NCBI GenBank assembly: GCA_022833215.1
Contig: JAIPUZ010000113.1
Location: forward strand, 1-64,000
Length of the DNA stretch: 64,000 nucleotides
DNA from: Mesorhizobium sp.
GTDB taxonomy: Bacteria; Pseudomonadota; Alphaproteobacteria; Rhizobiales; Rhizobiaceae
Direction of reading: 5' to 3'
Numbering within the stretch: the first letter of the stretch is position 1; each line of letters begins with the position of its first letter. The position numbers and the translations under genes were made by a program. The notes below the pieces were generated by a model. The model made no database searches. It worked only from the letters and a program-made list of their open reading frames with translations, and had not been told where the DNA came from. This document shows, piece after piece, positions 32,900 through 40,868 of the stretch.

Positions 32900-33298
32900 C
32901 TACGCCAGCCAGTTCTCGACCTTCAGGCCCCTGATCCGGCTGAACTCGCTCGTGTTGGCCGTGACCAGCGTTACCCCGAGCGCGTAGGCGTGGGCGGCGA
33001 TAAAAAGGTCGTTGTGCCCGATGGGCTGGCCGGCTGCCTCCAGCTCGGCGCGGATGCCGCCGTATTCGGCGTCGGCGGGCACGTCGAGCGGTAGGATCGC
33101 GATCTCGGCGAGGATTTCCTCGACCTTCTGCAGGAGGCGCTCAGACCCCTTTTTCGCGGTGCCGTAGCGCAGTTCCGAGGCCACGATAATGCTGGTGCAG
33201 ACGGCATCCTCGCCGACGCGCAGCAGCGCCTTCGCGGCCGGGCCGATGGGATTGCGGATGATGTCGCTGATGATGTTCGTGTCGAGCATGTAGCGCAT
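32900..33298 (-). CDS. vapC: VapC-like PIN-domain toxin
   Basis: 132 residues. MRYMLDTNIISDIIRNP opens the PIN domain (Asp6), SIIVASELRYGTAKK holds the conserved Glu, and GHNDLFIAAHAYALGVTLVTANTSEF holds the C-terminal acidic pair and TANxxEF. PIN toxins cleave RNA, often initiator tRNA. The ATG overlaps the antitoxin stop (TAATG). Confidence 0.92.
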   Translation of the reverse strand: MRYMLDTNIISDIIRNPIGPAAKALLRVGEDAVCTSIIVASELRYGTAKKGSERLLQKVEEILAEIAILPLDVPADAEYGGIRAELEAAGQPIGHNDLFIAAHAYALGVTLVTANTSEFSRIRGLKVENWLA

Positions 33299-33564
33299 TA
33301 GAAAATGTTCTCCGGCTTGACCGGCTCATCGTCTATGTCAGGGAACTGGTCCTCCGGCCCGAGCGCTGGCTCCTTCGCCCACTTCGCCAGAAGGGACGTG
33401 ATCCCCGCCTTGCGGATCGGCTCGATGATCAGCCGGTCGCCCTCTCGCAGGACGCGCACCTTGTCGCCCGGCGCGCCGAACTCCGGCGGGATCCGCACGG
33501 CGAGGCTGCGGTTGTTGCGGAAGATCGTGGTTTCCCTCGGTGGGGTTTGTGCGGGTGTTGCCAT
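33298..33564 (-). CDS. vapB: VapB-like AbrB antitoxin
   Basis: 88 residues. TTIFRNNRSLAVRIPPEFGAPGDKVRVLREGDRLIIEP is a SpoVT/AbrB swapped-hairpin DNA-binding domain; the acidic end (PALGPEDQFPDIDDEPVKPENIF) would occupy the toxin. AGGAGG six bases before ATG 33564 decides the start. Autorepression through the operator just upstream is expected. Confidence 0.92.
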   Translation of the reverse strand: MATPAQTPPRETTIFRNNRSLAVRIPPEFGAPGDKVRVLREGDRLIIEPIRKAGITSLLAKWAKEPALGPEDQFPDIDDEPVKPENIF

Positions 33565-33578
33565 GGGCGCCTCCTGTT

Positions 33579-33600
33579 GGGATATGCCATGGTATATCCC
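33579..33600. promoter_or_regulatory. vapBC operator
   Basis: Inverted repeat GGGATAT-N8-ATATCCC, 15 bases upstream of vapB, with a nested CCATGG. Typical of autoregulated vapBC pairs. Confidence 0.6.
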
Positions 33601-33715
33601 ATGGGGAAGCCCGGCGCAACCGACACTTTCTGCCGGGCCGGAGGTATACTCAAATCTGGTTATCCGCAGCCGGTCGGTCACCGGCTATTTTGCCCTCCGG
33701 GGCGCAAGGGAAAGG

Positions 33716-34162
33716 ATGGAACTGAGAAAACCTGAAGGTATGAGCTGGGCAGAGTTTTTGCGCGGCTATCAAGACCAGTACGCCGAAATGGTGAACAACC
33801 TGCAGGCGCTCTGCCACGGCTTGGCTTCCGAGGCCGGCTGGTGGAAAGCGAAGAACGGCACCGACGTGCGCGACCTCGACCCGGAGTTTTTCGGGTGGTG
33901 GGCTGGCACCAAGATCGCCCTGATCCACTCCGAGGCCAGCGAAGGGCTCGAGGGCCTGCGCAAAGGCTTGCCCGACGACAAGCTGCCGGAGTTCCCGATG
34001 TTCGGCGTCGAGCTGCAGGACGGCATTATCCGTTCGTGGGATCTGGCCGGCGGCTTGGGCTTCAACTCGGGCGCCATGTTCGTGCAGAAGCTGCTGTTCA
34101 ACGCCCAGCGCGCGGACCACCGCCCCGAGAACCGCGCGCAGGCTGGCGGGAAGGCGTTCTGA
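33716..34162 (+). CDS. MazG-like nucleotide pyrophosphohydrolase
   Basis: 148 residues. IALIHSEASEGLEGLRKGLPDD gives the E-x2-E metal motif and FGVELQDGIIRSWDLAGGLGF the E-x2-D motif, then KLLFNAQRADHRPENR. This matches phage MazG-like proteins, which hydrolyse nucleoside triphosphates or alarmone-related nucleotides. AAGGG five bases before ATG 33716 sets the start. A degenerate class I box lies upstream at 33649. Confidence 0.75.
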   Translation: MELRKPEGMSWAEFLRGYQDQYAEMVNNLQALCHGLASEAGWWKAKNGTDVRDLDPEFFGWWAGTKIALIHSEASEGLEGLRKGLPDDKLPEFPMFGVELQDGIIRSWDLAGGLGFNSGAMFVQKLLFNAQRADHRPENRAQAGGKAF

Positions 34163-34164
34163 CT

Positions 34165-34398
34165 ATGGCGACCACATCAAAGATTCCTCGCACGCCTTGG
34201 TTCAATATGGACCAGCAGCCGCAACGCACGGGATGGTACGAAATCGGGCAGGACCAGGGCAGAAGGATACGCCGCCGTTATTGGAACGGCTCGAGTTGGC
34301 GCCTGTTTCCAGATGGGCCTCGGGTGATATTCCTTCGGTCAGCCCGCTGGCGCGGCTTGACGGCCCCTTACCCCACGGAGGCGGCCCGTGCAGCATGA
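34165..34398 (+). CDS. Hypothetical phage protein
   Basis: 77 residues: WFNMDQQPQRTGWYEIGQDQGRRIRRRYWNGSSWRLFPDGP is the short phage fold seen in proteins annotated only as hypothetical. Starts 3 bases after the MazG-like stop. Confidence 0.6.
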   Translation: MATTSKIPRTPWFNMDQQPQRTGWYEIGQDQGRRIRRRYWNGSSWRLFPDGPRVIFLRSARWRGLTAPYPTEAARAA

Positions 34399-34600
34399 CC
34401 CCGAAATCCTCGCCAAGTCCGGCCTCGACGATCTCCGGGAATGCCCCGATTGCCGGGGATCCGGCATTTATCAGCGCGACCACTGCAGCCTGTGCAAGGG
34501 CAAGGGCGGGCTGAACATGCGCACCGGCGAGGCTGTGCCGGTCGATGAAGTGCCGCTCGGGCTGGGGGGCGTCACGGAGTCGTGTGATGAACGACCGTGA
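34388..34600 (+). CDS. DnaJ-type zinc-finger protein
   Basis: 70 residues from GTG 34388. ECPDCRGSGIYQRDHCSLCKGKGG shows two CxxCxGxG-like knuckles of the DnaJ central domain. No J domain. Role unknown. Overlaps both neighbours. Confidence 0.65.
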   Translation: MQHDPEILAKSGLDDLRECPDCRGSGIYQRDHCSLCKGKGGLNMRTGEAVPVDEVPLGLGGVTESCDERP

Positions 34601-34895
34601 ACTGTTGTCGCGGGCGGCTAAGGCGGCGGGGTACGACTACAAGCCAGCGAACGGCGCCATTGTTGTGGATGGCATACCGGGGCGCTGGGATCCGCTCTCT
34701 GATGACGGCGACGCGCTGCGCCTGGCGGTGCAGCTGCGGATCCTTGTGGAGTCGTGTGCATTCCAGTCGTATGCATGCGCAAGGGTGGATTCCAAACGGG
34801 TCTATGTAACCGAGCCACACGACGGCGATGTTTTTGCCTCCACCCGCCGCGCCATCGTGCGCGCCGCTGCCGCCCTTGCGCCGGAGGTCGCATGA
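34587..34895 (+). CDS. Hypothetical phage protein
   Basis: 102 residues: LLSRAAKAAGYDYKP, GRWDPLSDDGDALRLAVQLRI, then RRAIVRAAAALA. The WxPLxDDGDALRLAV motif is a frequent small phage module of unknown function. Overlaps the zinc-finger gene by 14 bases. Confidence 0.7.
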   Translation: MNDRELLSRAAKAAGYDYKPANGAIVVDGIPGRWDPLSDDGDALRLAVQLRILVESCAFQSYACARVDSKRVYVTEPHDGDVFASTRRAIVRAAAALAPEVA

Positions 34896-35134
34896 CCGGC
34901 ATCGCCCACATGGTCGCCCAGCTGCTGTCGGTGGTTGGTCACTCTGCCTCCGGCCGTGGCGGACGCCAGCCTAAGTTCGACATCCCGGTGCGCCGCGAGA
35001 TCGCGCGGCTGCTGGCCGAGGGCGGGCTGACCCACCAGCAAATCGCCGATCAGGTGGGGCAGGGCGTGAAGCGGCACCACGTCAGCGAGGTGGCGCGCCG
35101 GGCTCGTCGTGGTCGCGGCCACATCGACACCTGA
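34892..35134 (+). CDS. HTH DNA-binding protein
   Basis: 80 residues: RREIARLLAEGGLTHQQIADQVGQGVKRHHVSEVARRARRGRG is a helix-turn-helix with a basic tail, resembling resolvase/terminase-type HTHs. ATGA overlap. A regulator or DNA-recognition protein. Confidence 0.65.
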   Translation: MTGIAHMVAQLLSVVGHSASGRGGRQPKFDIPVRREIARLLAEGGLTHQQIADQVGQGVKRHHVSEVARRARRGRGHIDT

Positions 35135-35174
35135 CCCCCAGTCTGTTTCGGGTGTGCGGTAACCCTTTGGGATC

Positions 35175-35221
35175 GCACACCTTTCCTCAAATTTGAGCCA
35201 TAATGGGCGCACATCGGGCGC
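35175..35221 (+). promoter_or_regulatory. Class I promoter, strong copy
   Basis: CTCAAATTTGAG (35186-35197), then CATAAT (35199-35204) and GGGCGC. About 45 bp match the minus-strand promoter at 46230-46277. It precedes the gene at 35246. Confidence 0.7.
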
Positions 35222-35245
35222 TGTGCCCGTGTTTATGGGGGGCTT

Positions 35246-35482
35246 ATGACGCAAGTGCAGGTAACGGTGGACGTTGATGTCGAGCTGAATGTGTTCGACA
35301 CTCAGGATCTGATCGATGAACTGGAGCGCCGGGGTAAGCAACCCTCGGAGTTCTTGCCCAGGACAGGGCTGGATACCCAGCGCCAAGCCATGCTCCGCTC
35401 GCTGTGGGCTGGCGACGACGCCAAGACCATCGAGTTGCTGAAAAACTACCTGTGCGACTGCCTCGGTCGCGCAACCATTTAA
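35246..35482 (+). CDS. Hypothetical phage protein
   Basis: 78 residues: VQVTVDVDVELNVFDTQDLIDELERRGK then helical. GGGGGGCTT precedes the ATG. First gene after a strong class I promoter. Confidence 0.65.
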   Translation: MTQVQVTVDVDVELNVFDTQDLIDELERRGKQPSEFLPRTGLDTQRQAMLRSLWAGDDAKTIELLKNYLCDCLGRATI

Positions 35483-35499
35483 CCCAACCAAGGAAGGAT

Positions 35500-35976
35500 A
35501 TGGACCTGAAAATCCCGGCTGCCCGGACAGCCAGTGACGACGGCCTCTGCGCCGAGGCGTACAACGATTTCTATCACAAGATCAAAGCCGAAGTCGGCTA
35601 TGACAGCTGGCGCGCGATCTGGCAGTTCATCCGCCGTCGCATCGTCACGGAGGAAATGCTCCGGCATGCCGATCTCGGCTGCTCGGTCGAGAAGAGCGCC
35701 GGCACCATCCCCGAAGGCCACGAGCTGGTGTTCCTGAAAATCAGGTCGGCGTCCCTCAACGATGCCACCATGGTGTCGCTCGGGGCTCTCGCCGAGGCTA
35801 TCTCGTCGGGCCAGCAGGTGTTTGTCGCGGTCGGCCCGGCTGGTGAGCGCCTGCAGGCGCTGCTGAAGCTGATCGACCAGAAGTTTGCCTCGGGCAACGA
35901 TGTCCCGGTGGAGCGCATCACGCTGACACAGGCGGAACTCGAAGGGCTGGATGCGGCTCCGGGAGGTGCGGTATGA
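35500..35976 (+). CDS. Hypothetical phage protein
   Basis: 158 residues, helical. AYNDFYHKIKAEVGYDSWRAIWQFIRRRIVTEEML and VFVAVGPAGERLQALLKLIDQKF. Start set by AAGGAAGGAT, the phage's standard ribosome site. Function not recognised. Confidence 0.65.
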   Translation: MDLKIPAARTASDDGLCAEAYNDFYHKIKAEVGYDSWRAIWQFIRRRIVTEEMLRHADLGCSVEKSAGTIPEGHELVFLKIRSASLNDATMVSLGALAEAISSGQQVFVAVGPAGERLQALLKLIDQKFASGNDVPVERITLTQAELEGLDAAPGGAV

Positions 35977-36476
35977 CGCAGCGGCCGCCCGTCAACCAAT
36001 CTCGGCCTGAGATTGATCCCAAGCAGGCCGGCGCTGACCTGCTCGCCGACGCCCTGTCCGCCATCCTCTGGCTGGAGCGCCGGGTGGATCGTGGCTACCA
36101 GAGCGCTGACGGCACGGTGCGGTGCGTCGCGGACGTGAAGGCGAAGCTGGCGGCTGCAATACAGGCCGATGCCGGTTGCCCATCCCCACCCTTGATGGCG
36201 TCCGTGAACAACGCCGCCGCAGACCGCGCCCAGCTCATGCGCGAGATCCTGCTGGCCGGGCAGCGTGCGGGCATCATCGATCACAATCTGGAATCGGTCA
36301 GCGTGACGCAGTGCCTGCACATTCTGGAGTGCTTGTCGAAGCCTGCGGCGGTGCCGCCAGCCGGGTCCGGCATTGTGTCGTGCCCGGCTGGGCGAATGCT
36401 CTTGGGGGCGCAGTGCGCCGTCCACCGGGAGGCCATCGCAGCCTCCCTGCAGGCTGCGCAGAAGAAGGCGCTGTAG
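35973..36476 (+). CDS. Hypothetical phage protein
   Basis: 167 residues, two helical parts with several Cys near the end (CLHILECL, IVSCPAGRMLLGAQCAVHREA). ATGA overlap upstream. Not recognised. Confidence 0.6.
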   Translation: MTQRPPVNQSRPEIDPKQAGADLLADALSAILWLERRVDRGYQSADGTVRCVADVKAKLAAAIQADAGCPSPPLMASVNNAAADRAQLMREILLAGQRAGIIDHNLESVSVTQCLHILECLSKPAAVPPAGSGIVSCPAGRMLLGAQCAVHREAIAASLQAAQKKAL

Positions 36477-36513
36477 GATTGTTTTCCTACTCCCCCGGTT
36501 TTATATCGGGGGC

Positions 36514-36759
36514 ATGCGCCACTATCCGATCAGCGAGGCAAAGAAGAATATCCGCACCACCCTCGGCACGCTCGAGGAATGGTACGTGCTTTTCGGCAAC
36601 TGCTACATGTGCGACCACATCGGTTTCATCGACCGCTGGCTGCTGGCGTCCAAGCTGGGGAAGGACTGCCGGATCAAGGCGCTGGAGCCCCGCCTGCGCT
36701 GCACGATGTGCGGGAACCGGATGCACAACGGGTTCTGTATCACCAAGCAGAAGCGGTGA
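36514..36759 (+). CDS. Zinc-ribbon phage protein
   Basis: 81 residues. NCYMCDHIGFIDRWLLASKLGKDCRIKALEPRLRCTMCGNRMHNGF: CxxC ... CxxC with conserved hydrophobics. Similar short proteins occur in many phages; function unknown. Confidence 0.65.
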   Translation: MRHYPISEAKKNIRTTLGTLEEWYVLFGNCYMCDHIGFIDRWLLASKLGKDCRIKALEPRLRCTMCGNRMHNGFCITKQKR

Positions 36760-36769
36760 GTCGTCCTCC

Positions 36770-36791
36770 GTCGTGACTGCACCATGCTGGG
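36770..36791 (+). promoter_or_regulatory. Class III (late) promoter
   Basis: GTCGTGA-CTG-CACCAT fits GTCGTGA-N3-YANNMT. Unlike most copies there is no ATG at +1; the next gene (36832) has its own Shine-Dalgarno. Confidence 0.55.
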
Positions 36792-36831
36792 AGGGGCGAT
36801 GCCTCCATGCTGGTCAACGACGGAGATTTCC

Positions 36832-36948
36832 ATGTTCTACATCCTCGCAGTTCTTTTCGGCGTCGCCGGCGGGATCTACGCCGAGCGCAAGGGCTGGGTG
36901 AAGCTGGCGCTGGCAAAGCTCGAAAAGATCGCGGACCCTTTCAACTAG
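36832..36948 (+). CDS. 38-residue membrane protein
   Basis: MFYILAVLFGVAGGIYAERK is one membrane helix, followed by a basic amphipathic tail. GGAG precedes the ATG by 7 bases. It follows a late promoter, so a lysis-related or membrane role is possible but unproven. Confidence 0.55.
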   Translation: MFYILAVLFGVAGGIYAERKGWVKLALAKLEKIADPFN

Positions 36949-36955
36949 GATTGGT

Positions 36956-37231
36956 ATGGCTGTAATCTTCGGCCGAGTTCCCAAGGCGGAACTCGGAACT
37001 GTCTATACACACGTCGGTCGGTTTTACGGCATCATCCCCGTCTACATCGGCGATCCATTTGGCCCCGCTCCAGTCGTGGCGGTGCGCAACGGGCTGCCGG
37101 AATGGCTGCTTGATGCCGCTGACCTCGTGTGGAATTTGGCGGTGGCTGCGCGCCGGCTGTTCGATCCCACCTTCCCGCATCCGGGCTTCATGATGGCTGT
37201 CACGGGCGAGATCAAAAAGCCCCGCTCGTGA
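36956..37231 (+). CDS. Hypothetical phage protein
   Basis: 91 residues: RFYGIIPVYIGDPFGPAPVVAVRNGLPEWLLDAADLVWNLAVAARRLF. Hydrophobic, possibly membrane-associated. Starts 7 bases after the small membrane gene. Confidence 0.6.
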   Translation: MAVIFGRVPKAELGTVYTHVGRFYGIIPVYIGDPFGPAPVVAVRNGLPEWLLDAADLVWNLAVAARRLFDPTFPHPGFMMAVTGEIKKPRS

Positions 37232-37253
37232 CCGGGCACCTGATGCTGAGTCT

Positions 37254-37296
37254 GGCGCCGGCCGGCCAGAAGCCCTTGGTATAGCCGGCCGGCGCC
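37254..37296. terminator. Large GC hairpin, possible terminator
   Basis: GGCGCCGGCCGGC pairs perfectly with GCCGGCCGGCGCC (13 bp, 17-base loop). No T run follows, so it may be a rho-type or transcript-stabilising hairpin. It lies just before the late promoter at 37347. Confidence 0.5.
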
Positions 37297-37346
37297 GGCA
37301 TCTGCCCCGCCCCGGGCGCGTATAGGGCGCGCTCCGCCGCGAAATC

Positions 37347-37369
37347 GTCGTGACCGTACCCTGCAGGGT
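37347..37369 (+). promoter_or_regulatory. Class III (late) promoter
   Basis: GTCGTGA-CCG-TACCCT; ATG of the large ADP-ribosyltransferase-like gene begins 23 bases after the first G. No Shine-Dalgarno. Confidence 0.65.
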
Positions 37370-40351
37370 ATGTCGACGCCCTCCGTCTCCACGTTCCCCG
37401 TCTTGTTCCTGAAAGCCATGAAGAACAAGGCGGGTTATGCCCTCTACGGCAACCCGCCTCGCTGGCACAAGGTTGGCGGGGACAAGACGGCGCCTGCCGA
37501 CGCGCATCATGTTGCGATCTCTCACTACCATGTCGCTGCGGTCAAGAAGCTGCAAGCCGATGGCAAGCTGCACGGCCTCGCACCGCATGAGCAGTCCGCC
37601 AAGGTAAAGGGCCTGGCTGCCGAACTGCAGGCGGCCGCATCGCAGTCTGCCGCAGTGTCGATGTGGAAGAAGGTTGCCAGCTCCGGCAAAAACCCGACGC
37701 CGGCGCAGTGGAAGGCGTTCTATGCGCTGTCCAAGGACAAGCAGTCGGACCTGCTGGGCCAGATCGGCGAGTCGACGGGCGGGCAGTGGTCGCACCTGTC
37801 GCCGCCGGACGAGGCCAAGCCGCAGGCGGCGCCCGCTCCCGAGCCGCCGAAGCCGGATCCTGCCACGCTCGCCTTGGCGGCGGTGGATTGGACCGGGATG
37901 ACGCTGCCCGACACCAACGTCAACGCCGGAACGGTGAACAAGAAGCTGGCCGCACTGAAAGAGGCGGCGGCTACCGGCGAGCCCGAGAAGGTCGCGGCGC
38001 TGAAGTTCGGGGTGAACACCTACGGCAAGAAGCTCGCGGCTGCGCAGGCCAAGATCCTTGCCGCTCTCGGCGCGCCCGCGCAGGGCGTCGCTGCTGCGGT
38101 GGCCGCTACGCCCGCGCCGAAGGTGGCGAAGGTCGCAGCGGTGCCACCGTCCGCTGCGCCTGCGGCAGCTCCCGCACCGAAGCCGCCGCGCGTCGCCAAG
38201 GTGGCATCGTTCGCGCCCTCGTCGACCATCACCCTCGAGCACAAGACGGACGGCCACAACAAATTCTATTGGATCTCGGTCAGCGGCGATCAGGTATCCA
38301 CGAAGTGGGGCGCGATCGGCACCACCGGCCAGACCACGACGAAGAAGTTCGATAACCCGTCCGTGGCGCTCGCCTATGCAAATGCCCTTGCCGCTCAGAA
38401 GCTGAAGAAGGGCTATCAGCACACCTCGGGCAAGCTGCCCGACGCGCCGGCCTCGCCCAAGGTCGCCAGCGTCTCGCAGGCCGGCCCGAAGGAAGGCGAC
38501 ACGAAGCAGGGGGCGGACGGCATGCTCGTGCTGAAGCACGGGCGCTGGGTGAAGGTCGAACAGGACCAGCCGTCTGCGCCGGCCGCCCCGCATATAGATT
38601 CCCAGCCGCTGGACATCTCCGGCTGGAAGCAGGTAGGCCCGCAGGCCGGCTCGAACCCGGGTGGCGTGTTCGAAGCCCCGGACGGCGCCCGCTACTACGT
38701 CAAATTCCCCAAAAATCCCGACCATGCGAAGTCCGAGGTTCTCGCGGCCAAGCTCTACGAGCTGGCCGGGATCACGGCCCCGATCTCGCGCATGGCGACG
38801 CAGAACGGCAAGGTCGGCATCGCCTCGCTCATGGACGAGTCCCTGAAGCACGACGTGCCGGCGCTGTCCTCTGGCAAGGTGCACAGCGTGAAGGCGGGCT
38901 TTGCCGCCGACGCCTGGCTGGCAAACTACGACGTGGCCGGCCTGGGCTTCGACAACGTCATGCTCAAGCCGACGGGCGGCGCCGTGCGCATCGACGTGGG
39001 TGCCTCGATGGAGTTCCGCGCGCAGGGTGCGAAGAAGCCTTTCGGCTCGAAGGTCGGGGAAACCAAGACCCTGCTGGATCCTAAGATCAACGCGCAGTCC
39101 TCGGCTATGTTCGCCGGCATCACGCCGGCCGACATCACCGCTGGCGTGGCGAAGATCGCCGCCATCCCCGACGAGGCCATCCGCTCGCTCGTGCTCGAGC
39201 ACGGCCCCGGCACGGTCGCCGCGCGAAAAAAGCTGGCCGAGACGCTCATCGCCCGCAAGGCCGACCTGCTGAAGCAGTACCCGGCGGCTGCAAAGGCGGT
39301 GAAGAAGAAGCTGGACCCGACGAAGCTGCCTGTGGATCCCTTGCGGCTGCCGAAGGCGCACGACTTCGCCAACTGGAACGGGCCGGGCAATGGCCTGTCG
39401 TCGAAAGGCTACGTCAATGCTGCAAACGCGGCCGTCGAGCAGGAAATGCTCGCCATCGCTACGAAGGGCGACCTGCCGGCCCTGCGCGCCTTCACCTTCA
39501 AGTCCCTGAACAAGGAGTCCGGGCAGGCCACGGGCGCCTCGCACCCGATCTCGGAGCACCCGTCAAAGCACGTCGTGCAGCTGCATCAGGACTTGGTGAC
39601 GCTGCTTGACGAAATCGCCAATCCGCCCGAGCCGCTGAAGCTGTTCCGCGCGACGGATGTGGGCTCCGTGGCCGGCATCGCCGCCGCGTTCCCGCCGAAG
39701 AAGTTCGGCACCACGGTCGCCAAGGTCAAATCCAACGAGAAGCTCGGCTTCTGGGTGGCGCTGGGGCAGGTGTCGTCGGTCGAGAAGTTCAAGCCGAAGG
39801 CGACCTCGCACTTCTCGTCGGCGGCGATCGCCGCGGCGAAGAAGAAGTTTTCGCAGGGTACGCCGCTGGCGCAGCACTTCATTTCCTCGGTGCAGGCGTC
39901 GGGCTCCTACAACACCCTGTTCCGGGACGGGAAGACCCACGACCACTCCGGCCACAGCCTGGCGGACGTGGCGAAGGCCGCGCTCGAGCACGCCACTACC
40001 CAGCCGGAGGGCACCACGCTGTACCGCTGGCAGAATATGACGGACCCGATGGTGCAGCATGTGCTGAAATCGCCGGTCGGCACGGTGGTGCAGGCCACCG
40101 GCCCGATGTGCACGTCCTACGATCCGACCGCCACGACGCACTTTGGCAAGCACCGGGTCATCATCCGCTATGCCAAAGGCGCAAAGGCGGTCGAGTCCTT
40201 CGGATCAGGAAAATACAAAGGCGAGAAGGAGGTGACCACGCTGCCGAACAGCCGCTTCGTCGTGCTCTCGCGGAAGATGGTTCCGTCCAGCACCGGTGGG
40301 CAGCGCCTCGATCTGGAATTGCTGATGTTGCCGCCTGACCTCGGCCTGTAA
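37370..40351 (+). CDS. WGR, kinase-like and ADP-ribosyltransferase multidomain protein
   Basis: 993 residues. The N-terminus (VLFLKAMKNKAGYALYGNP) leads to an Ala/Pro/Lys-rich region. A WGR domain follows at about 285-350 (HNKFYWISVSGDQVSTKWGAIGTTGQ, Trp about 313). At about 425-640 lies a kinase-like segment: GARYYVKFPKNPDHAKSEVLAAKLYELAGI, and WLANYDVAGLGFDNVMLKP with IDVGASMEF (HipA-type D...N...D pattern). The C-terminal ~120 residues are an R-S-ExE ADP-ribosyltransferase: LYRWQNM, MCTSYDP, and GEKEVTTLPNSRFVVLSR. It likely enters the cell with the virion or modifies host proteins; that is inference. Confidence 0.8.
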   Translation: MSTPSVSTFPVLFLKAMKNKAGYALYGNPPRWHKVGGDKTAPADAHHVAISHYHVAAVKKLQADGKLHGLAPHEQSAKVKGLAAELQAAASQSAAVSMWKKVASSGKNPTPAQWKAFYALSKDKQSDLLGQIGESTGGQWSHLSPPDEAKPQAAPAPEPPKPDPATLALAAVDWTGMTLPDTNVNAGTVNKKLAALKEAAATGEPEKVAALKFGVNTYGKKLAAAQAKILAALGAPAQGVAAAVAATPAPKVAKVAAVPPSAAPAAAPAPKPPRVAKVASFAPSSTITLEHKTDGHNKFYWISVSGDQVSTKWGAIGTTGQTTTKKFDNPSVALAYANALAAQKLKKGYQHTSGKLPDAPASPKVASVSQAGPKEGDTKQGADGMLVLKHGRWVKVEQDQPSAPAAPHIDSQPLDISGWKQVGPQAGSNPGGVFEAPDGARYYVKFPKNPDHAKSEVLAAKLYELAGITAPISRMATQNGKVGIASLMDESLKHDVPALSSGKVHSVKAGFAADAWLANYDVAGLGFDNVMLKPTGGAVRIDVGASMEFRAQGAKKPFGSKVGETKTLLDPKINAQSSAMFAGITPADITAGVAKIAAIPDEAIRSLVLEHGPGTVAARKKLAETLIARKADLLKQYPAAAKAVKKKLDPTKLPVDPLRLPKAHDFANWNGPGNGLSSKGYVNAANAAVEQEMLAIATKGDLPALRAFTFKSLNKESGQATGASHPISEHPSKHVVQLHQDLVTLLDEIANPPEPLKLFRATDVGSVAGIAAAFPPKKFGTTVAKVKSNEKLGFWVALGQVSSVEKFKPKATSHFSSAAIAAAKKKFSQGTPLAQHFISSVQASGSYNTLFRDGKTHDHSGHSLADVAKAALEHATTQPEGTTLYRWQNMTDPMVQHVLKSPVGTVVQATGPMCTSYDPTATTHFGKHRVIIRYAKGAKAVESFGSGKYKGEKEVTTLPNSRFVVLSRKMVPSSTGGQRLDLELLMLPPDLGL

Positions 40352-40367
40352 GATGGGGTGTAGAATC

Positions 40368-40868
40368 ATGGCCATGGACAAACGCGAAATTGAGGGCTCG
40401 CCGGAACGGGCGGCAGATCGGGGGCGGGCCGAGGATCTTGGCTGGCCGGCCGGTGATCGCCCGTCGCTGGGTGATCCCGATGTCGTCCTGCAGGTCGTTC
40501 GCGAGTTCAGTGCCGCTGTGGTCGACGTCCGACGGCGCTACAACCTCGACGAGCTGACCAACGATGACGCGCTGGCCGATGTGGACAGGCTGGCTGGGCA
40601 GTATGGCGACGTCATCATGGGCCGCGACAGCGCATACACAGCGCTGCCTTGGAATTCTCCCGACCAGCTCGGTGCGCACATCGATAAGCGGCTGCCCGAG
40701 GCCGGCGAAGACCCGGACCCCGGCAAGGCCCTGTTTCTCGCGCTGGCCCGCTCGCTGCTGGACGTGGTGGTCGCGCATGAGGACGGCAACCTGAAGGACG
40801 GCGAGGCAAAGAGCCATGTCGAGGCGGGGATCAGCGCCGTTGCCGACCTCATCCTCGGGGTTCGCTGA
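40368..40868 (+). CDS. Hypothetical phage protein
   Basis: 166 residues, acidic and helical: VLQVVREFSAAVVDVRRRYNLDELTNDDALADVDRLAGQYG. ATG 40368 chosen; 40353 is possible. Not recognised. The stop overlaps the next ATG. Confidence 0.6.
   Translation: MAMDKREIEGSPERAADRGRAEDLGWPAGDRPSLGDPDVVLQVVREFSAAVVDVRRRYNLDELTNDDALADVDRLAGQYGDVIMGRDSAYTALPWNSPDQLGAHIDKRLPEAGEDPDPGKALFLALARSLLDVVVAHEDGNLKDGEAKSHVEAGISAVADLILGVR

Noticed and set aside
36941-39559. Very long minus-strand ORF (872 codons) and similar ones at 43318-45735, 52877-55261 and 12139-14442
   Set aside because: High-GC antisense shadows of clear plus-strand genes, rich in Arg/His/Gly/Leu, with no domains.
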